DNA from: Escarpia spicata
Taxonomy: Eukaryota; Annelida; Polychaeta; Sabellida; Siboglinidae
Length of the DNA stretch: 64,000 nt
Reading direction: 5' to 3'
Assembly: GCA_963995525.1 (NCBI GenBank)
Contig: OZ023208.1
Coordinates: 23,798,825-23,862,824, forward strand
Shown: piece by piece, positions 26,600-64,000 of the stretch
Layout: each line of letters starts with the position of its first letter
How positions within the stretch are numbered: the first letter of the stretch is position 1
Program-made: the position numbers and the translations under genes
Notes under the pieces: model-generated
What the model was told of the DNA's origin: nothing
The model's database searches: none
Seen by the model: the letters and a program-made list of their open reading frames with translations, nothing else

Positions 26600-27275
26600 A
26601 TCTTCGCCGTATTCGCCGGTATGTGTCATTTTCTGTTGCTAAGACTATTGCAACAGCGCTTGTTAGCAGCAGAATTGACTATTGCAATTCCCTCCTTTAT
26701 AATATCGCTAGCAAGGATATCACAAAACTTCAGCGTGTCCAAAATTGTCTAGCAAGAGTAGTTACAAGATCTCCTCGTTTTTCTCGCTCTGTGCCACTTT
26801 TGAAGTCTTTACATTGGCTTCCTGTACGATATCGTATATTTTTTAAGATCTGTACCATTACATATCAGGCACTGTCCAATAAGCAACCATCTTATTTGCA
26901 TTTATTCCTTACTCCTGTAAGAAAATCTATCCAGCTTCGATCATCTAGTTCTGACCTACTTTTTGTTCCTAGAGTCAACACTAACATTGGAACTAGGGCT
27001 TTTTCTGTTGCTGCACCAACTCTTTGGAATATGCTCCCTCTTAGTGTTAGATCAGTTGAAAATATTAAAAAATTCCGTCGTCATTTAAAAACGTATCTTT
27101 ACAACCTTGCTTATCCACCTTAGCTCCCTAGCGCTTTGACCCATCTGTTGACAACTAGAAAACTACTTATGTACTTTGAGATTGACCAACCCTTTTGTTT
27201 TGATGCGCTCTGAGCTTGGTTTCCAAGGATTTAGGCGCAATAGAAGTTCTCTTATTATTATTATTATATAATATT
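26600..27275 (+). mobile_element. L2-type LINE, 3' end fragment
   Basis: A + strand frame to TAG at 27121 holds the typical end of an L2/CR1 ORF2: SSRIDYCNSLLYNI, LQRVQNCLARVV, LLKSLHWLPVRYRI, VPRVNTNIGTRAFSVAAPTL and FRRHLKTYLYNLA. The 3' UTR has GCGCTCTGAGCTTGGTTTCC and GGCGCAATAGAAG, followed by (TTA)n, a characteristic L2-like tail. The RT core is missing, so it is 5'-truncated. Confidence 0.85.
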
Positions 27276-27279
27276 ATAT

Positions 27280-28380
27280 TCATGGGAAGTCCATATGACT
27301 TGGCATATCTGTCATTGAGTTCGAAACAACCTGCAAACTGCAAATTGTCACGACAACAATAATATATCCTATTCATTTACGTGGTCTCCCGTTCATCTAA
27401 GCATAACTTTATGTCGAAATTATTTCTTTGGCGTACATGCAAAGTTGCCTTTTTATTCTTGTTAACGACAGCCAAGCAAAGAGAAAGCTTGCGTCATATA
27501 ATGGCAGTGACGTCAACGATGACGTGAACGTCTTGACAACGCAAACCGGAAGAACCAAAGTAGAAAATACGTGTGTGCGAGTGACTGGTTTTTCTTAGAG
27601 TTACACAAATCTGCAAATGATGTCGATCGTGACAAGAATGTGTGAATCCTGCACGGACGGTCAGTATTCGGTTTGTTAAATCGTTCAGTTTAGTTAGCTT
27701 ATGTATAGTAGGGTCTATGTTGAACATTATACACACATAGGGCCTACCAGAATATCACATTGTAGGGGATAGAAAGAATAGTTTCATGTTCCTCTCTGCC
27801 AGGCCATACAATAAAGAACAACGTTGAAATGTTAGAGTGACTTGGGATTCCCAAGTTTGATTTCCTAAGTTGGGAAATCAAACGGAAGAAATGTTTTTGT
27901 TACATAACAATTACCATGCCTCATTGGCGGAGTGGTGAACGCTCAGTCAGAGCAGGATTACACGTAGAGGGGCCACCACGGGTTGCGAACAGAAGCCCTT
28001 GTCGGGAGGGTTGTTTGTTCATATTTTAATTCTTGATTGGACAATCGTGGCCACTTGTTTCCCTGGTTCCGTCCGTCGTGCTGAGGATGCCTAATCACGA
28101 CTCAGCTGGGTTGTTCTGGTCTATTTGTTTTGCTGGCGAGTTGTTAGTTGTTCAACATCCAAGAAATGCGGCGATGCATAAAATAACAATTACCTGTGGT
28201 TTATATATTGTGTGTCCGCTGCACACAAATAGTCTGACGGGAACAAACGCCAGGTAACCACAACAATCTGTAGATCCAGTTGACAACCACCCGACAAGGC
28301 TAAACGACATGTAGCGAATCTCTGCTTTCCTTTCACCGGTTTATCATTTTATATTACGTTACATGTTTACATGATTTTAC
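27280..28380. other. Region upstream of the DCST gene, no exon recognised
   Basis: The promoter and N-terminal exon(s) of the DCST gene should lie here or further left, but I could not identify an initiator ATG with a phase-1 donor. At 27918-28010 there is a tRNA-like A box (TGGCGGAGTGG) with a poor B box. Confidence 0.3.
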
Positions 28381-28627
28381 CAGATTTAACAAAATCGTAA
28401 CACAGAACAAAAACCACGTATGCAAATGAACAAGGAAGCAGTTGGTTTATCAAGAGTCAACATTTATGTATTTATATGTAATCCGCCCTTCCGGAAAAGA
28501 GGGGTATATAGCTTTCAATTTTGCTTTTAAACATATTCACACTGCTAGCATTTACACAACCAGCAGATACCTTGCTCCTTTGTTCCATCCATCTATAGTC
28601 CTCTGTGAACATGAGTATTTCTACCTA
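28381..28627 (-). mobile_element. CR1-type LINE 3' fragment next to DCST exon 1
   Basis: Contains AACAAGGAAGCAGTTGGTTTATC, AAACATATTCACACTGC and ATAGTCCTCTGTGAACATGA in the order seen at 20163-20420, so it is a 3' piece of the same CR1 family. It ends about 30 bases before the exon 1 acceptor. Confidence 0.7.
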
Positions 28628-28654
28628 ACTGTTTCTGCGGCGATCTTTCCCCAG

Positions 28655-58369
<29,715 letters not shown>

Positions 58370-58387
<18 letters not shown>

Positions 58388-58995
58388 ATGTCATGGTCTT
58401 CTAGACCACATGGCCTTCTGTACATCGTGGACTTCTAGACCCCATGGTCTTCTAGACCTCATGGTCTTCTACACCTCATAACCTTCTATACATCATGGTC
58501 TTCTAGACCTCATGATCTTCTAGATGCCATGGTCTTCTAGATACCATGACCTTCTAGGTTTCATTGCCTTCTAGAGTATTCTATATTTCATGGCCTTCTA
58601 GAAGTCATGGCCTTCTATACGCCATGGTCTTCTAGACATTGTGGTCTTCTAGACGTCATAGTCTTCTAGACCTCTTGGTCGTCTAGACATCGTGGTCTTC
58701 TAGACCTCTTGGTCTTCTAGACATCATGATCTTCAAAGAATCGTGGTCTTCTGCTGGCCTTCTAGACCTCGTGGCCTTCTAGACGCCATGTTCTTCTAGA
58801 CATCATGGTCTTCTAGACATCATAGTGTTATAGATATCGTGGTCTTCCAGACCTCATGGCCTTCAAAACATTATGTTCTTCTAGAAGTCATGGCTTTCTA
58901 GACGTCATGGCCTTCTAGACGCCATGACTTTCTAGACATCAATGTCTTCAACACTTCGTGACCTTCTAGACTTCATGGTCTTCTAGACTTTGTGT
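58370..58995. repeat. 17-bp minisatellite starting in the stop-codon region
   Basis: Unit TCTAGACCTCATGGTCT, about 36 imperfect copies, beginning within the coding end of exon 16 and filling the start of the 3' UTR. Nearly every unit carries the TAG and the palindrome TCTAGA. Confidence 0.95.
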
Positions 58996-59144
58996 CCTTT
59001 TATATGAGGTCCTCTAAACAACACAAGGATAACTGGAAGTAACTAGCAAATAATAGTTAGTTAACACTGAACTATGTCACAGAATAAGGCGAATATGTCG
59101 AATTGTGTACTATAGTTATTATGTATGCTGCAAATGCAATTTGT

Positions 59145-59150
59145 AATAAA
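59145..59150 (+). terminator. Possible polyadenylation signal of the DCST gene
   Basis: AATAAA about 760 bases after the stop codon and 150 after the 17-bp array. It is the first good hexamer, but use is unproven. Confidence 0.35.
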
Positions 59151-60457
59151 ACTATCTTATGCAATTATGCTACAATCATCAAGTAAACATGTCTGGTGTT
59201 TCAACTGACGACACTTTACGACTGCTCGTATCTCAGCCAAATATACGAGGAGTCTGTTGCATTGACAACCTACATATCGCCCGATGACAGGGAAAGTTGT
59301 ACGTCTTTCTTGAAACAACAAATCTAACACAGCAGCATTGTGAGCTCCATATCATGACATTAGGCGTACATTTGCTAGTTGCTAAAAATATATTCACGTT
59401 GCTAGCATTCACACAATCATTGTATTGTTTCATTCCATTATTGTCCTCTGGAAGAATGAATACTTTCTCATAATGTATGAAATGATCTTATTTCTCTCTA
59501 ACAAGGGTCTACAAAATATCATACATATGTCAGGTGTACTGCATGAACAGGGCACATTTCGATTATAACGTCTACGTAGAAAGCAAAGTGGGCTCTACAA
59601 CTGCTCTATTAATTAATTATGATGCAGAGTCCCGAACCCTTATGTGTGATGAAACTAATTATTATTTATAGCAATGTGAACAACATAAAAGTCAACATGT
59701 TTTTAAACAATGTAGTTTATTTTAAATATACATGACAGGCAGTATGAACACAGTTTAATAGGTAAGTTACTTATTGTGGCAAGTCATAAGCACCATATAC
59801 TTTCTCAAAGACCAAACCATGTAGTTGTGAAACGTCTGTTTTCTTACAAACAAACCACAAACTAACGGTCTATACTAAACATTAACTTGCACTTGCTCCT
59901 GTTTTGTTTACATAAAAAATAAGAAAGAAACAACTTATCGCCACACTTAAAGTATAGTTAGTGTGTCTGGATATAATATATAGGTCAATCATTTACCCAT
60001 TGCATTTTGATGCATTTACCAGTTAAGTTGATCATATTACGATTATAAAACAACTCATTAATAGCACCAAAGTACCAACCTCTTGCAGTCTGGAATATTT
60101 CAACATTTACCTAATTAAGTTAGCATCCCTGAAGTCTTCAGTGAAGATAGTCCAAAATAACTCTCGGCAGGCAATTTTGTCATATTCCCTCCCTTAAATT
60201 ATTTTATGTAACACGCCGTTCAAACACTATAAAGCGTTGCAAACGAAGAACACATTCCGTTCGTGGGTCACCGGTGACGAATTAATATCAAAATGTCTGC
60301 CTACATTCGAAGTTATCACAACCAACTCCTAGCTATCACTGAGTGTATAACGCGTAGCCATTGCATGATGTATCAGGTAGTCAGTCCGTCTGTATAAACG
60401 TCATCGCTAGTTGTTTCTGTCATCATCCCGTCGTCCCTCGTGCGCTGCTAAGCCTCG
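59151..60457. other. Convergent intergenic region between DCST and FECH
   Basis: At 59370-59480, GTTGCTAGCATTCACACAATC and TTGTCCTCTGGAAGAATGAA match the CR1 3' end family (minus strand). On the minus strand an AATAAA at 59716-59721 could serve FECH polyadenylation. No other gene is seen. Confidence 0.45.
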
Positions 60458-62681
<2,224 letters not shown>

Positions 62682-62689
62682 CTGCAAAT

Positions 62690-62950
62690 AACAGATACGT
62701 GAGATGACGTCTACAGATGATGTGAATAGTAGTGAGTACCAATGTTCTTCCAACATGGGGAGAGAGTAGTTTAAATTGATACAAAAGTACAATGCTGACT
62801 GTTACTAGAGCTTCCAAATACACAACAATACTGACTGTTACAATGAGTTGCAAAATGCACAATACTGACTGTTACATGGGCTGTAAAATATACAATCCTG
62901 TCAGCTACATAGAGGTACGATACTAGAATAATAGAATGCAGCAGACAGTA
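62690..62950. repeat. Imperfect ACAATACTGACTGTTAC repeats
   Basis: CAATGCTGACTGTTAC, CAATACTGACTGTTAC (twice) and CAATCCTGTCAGCTAC recur every 35-50 bases at about 62780-62910: a small decayed tandem repeat inside the FECH gene (intron). Confidence 0.6.
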
Positions 62951-62964
62951 TTCAACTGTAAAAG

Positions 62965-63092
62965 ATAGAAAAAAGGAAGGAAAGAAGGAAGGAAGGAAGG
63001 GAGGGAGGGAGGAAGGAAGGAAGGAAGGAAGGAAGGAAAGAAAGAAGAAGGAAGGAAGGAAAGAAGGAAGGAAGGAAGGAAGGAAGAAAAAT
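62965..63092. repeat. (GGAA)n microsatellite
   Basis: GGAAGGAAGG with GGGA and AAGA interruptions. Confidence 0.95.
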
Positions 63093-63094
63093 GG

Positions 63095-63425
63095 GCCAAG
63101 TGGCCCTGAAGTCCTTTGGTCTAATATGTCTAAATGTGACCCCGGCTGACAAAATGAGTGATAAGTCGGAAAACTTGTAACATTGTTTTCTTACATCCTT
63201 GTAAAGGTTTGGTAGGGTGCTTTACATGGTTTAAAAAATTATGACTGCTACAAAAATTGGCGAAGTTATGGAGCATTGAAAATGGTAGGGATCAAAAAGT
63301 GAAAATGAAGAAAACGGCTGTTTAAGTTTTATATTATATACGCAAATGGATTGCATGGAAATATGACATGCACAACATTCAAATGTGGCATGTATGTTAT
63401 GTTGCAATGATACACTGGAAGTACA
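63095..63425. other. No gene recognised
   Basis: AT-rich with no coding signal. Probably part of the FECH intron or the LINE 5' flank. Confidence 0.4.
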
Positions 63426-63429
63426 AATG

Positions 63430-64000
63430 TGCTGCTACAAAGACTTAGCAAGTTATGCCGGATTATGTCTTTATGTGTAAAACTAAGAGGACAGATTATT
63501 TGAGAGCAAAGGGTAGACTAAATAAAATTTAAAATGATGAAGCTAATGCAGAGTTAAGAGAATTGGCTAGTGGGTATAAATGCTTTATAAAACAAATATC
63601 AAAATGCTACCATAATTAGTTACATGAAAACTTGCGCAACCTAAAACATAGCAAGCCTGCAGAATACTGGTTTCCCAGTCAAACGAACACAAACAGACCA
63701 TTCACACAAAATGAGGTACTAATGCAAATAAAAAAACTCAAAAACAAAAAGGCATGTGGTATTGATAATGTTATAACTGAATATTTAAAAAAAACAGGGC
63801 CAAGTTGTGTCAGCCTTTTTCTCATGTGACGTAGAGTTACAGCAAGGCAAAAACTTGTCTCCTTTGTTATTTGCTATTTACCTGAATTTTGAACAGTGTT
63901 AGTCATAATTATAAGGGACTTGACATGGCAGCTGGTGAAATTTACAACAACCTTAGTGATGATGATGTAGAAAATGTATATTCTACTATATGCTGATGAC
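63430..64000 (+). mobile_element. Non-LTR retrotransposon RT fragment, internally deleted, runs off the window
   Basis: + strand pieces: NLRNLKHSKPAEYW, then IKKLKNKKACGIDNVITEYL (63632-63829). After an abrupt deletion near 63828 come VELQQGKNLSPLLFAIYLN and finally ILLYADD, the catalytic motif, at the very end (63977-64000). The order is that of a LINE reverse transcriptase, but the middle (finger and palm up to GVRQG) is missing and stops occur. The clade is not assigned. It lies in opposite orientation to FECH, presumably within its intron. Confidence 0.75.

Noticed and set aside
27918..28010. tRNA gene
   Set aside because: A good A box, but the B box (GGTTGCGAAC) and arms do not form a cloverleaf. 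At best a SINE head.

Overview
The window is animal nuclear DNA, most likely from an invertebrate such as a marine lophotrochozoan or lower deuterostome. The species cannot be named from sequence alone. The evidence is widely split GT-AG exons of two animal genes, CR1- and L2-type LINEs, a tRNA-headed SINE family, Tigger/pogo and hAT relics, TIR MITEs, and many microsatellites and minisatellites. There is no bacterial-style gene organisation.

Layout. 1-2500: a 54-bp minisatellite of about 33 copies. 2500-28600: gene-poor sequence with a TIR MITE (4531-4766), a SINE (5138-5468), a decayed Tigger/pogo transposase with a PHD finger (6583-8733), pyrimidine-rich, CTG and TG microsatellites, a decayed hAT transposase (14260-15385), a truncated CR1 3' end (20163-20697), a nearly complete but broken CR1 with an SGNH-esterase ORF1 (22535-26330) and an L2 3' fragment (26600-27275).

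28655-58387 (+): a DC-STAMP-domain gene, DCST1-like, the family of sneaky, spe-42/spe-49 and DCST1/2 (sperm-egg fusion proteins; human DCST1 is also reported as a ubiquitin ligase). I reconstruct 16 coding exons with matching splice phases, about 708 codons from the first exon seen. Further 5' exons are probably missing from my model. Exons 8-15 appear twice, at 35264-45159 and 47153-57105. The two copies are about 99% alike, separated by a 200-N gap and about 1.8 kb of extra sequence. They share every transposon insertion, and I read them most simply as two haplotypes joined in tandem.

60458-62681 (-): the last four exons of ferrochelatase (FECH), convergent with the DCST gene. 63430-64000: a decayed LINE reverse transcriptase running off the window.

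The most unusual pattern is inside the DCST gene. Minisatellites abut or overlap exon edges: a 17-bp array whose unit is the last codons plus the stop codon, a 41-bp array whose unit is the exon 9 3' end plus its donor site, a 20-bp array running into the exon 8 acceptor, and a 45-bp duplication of the exon 8 end plus donor. No RNA genes or CRISPR arrays were found. The two cellular genes act in unrelated processes (gamete fusion or ubiquitination, and haem synthesis).
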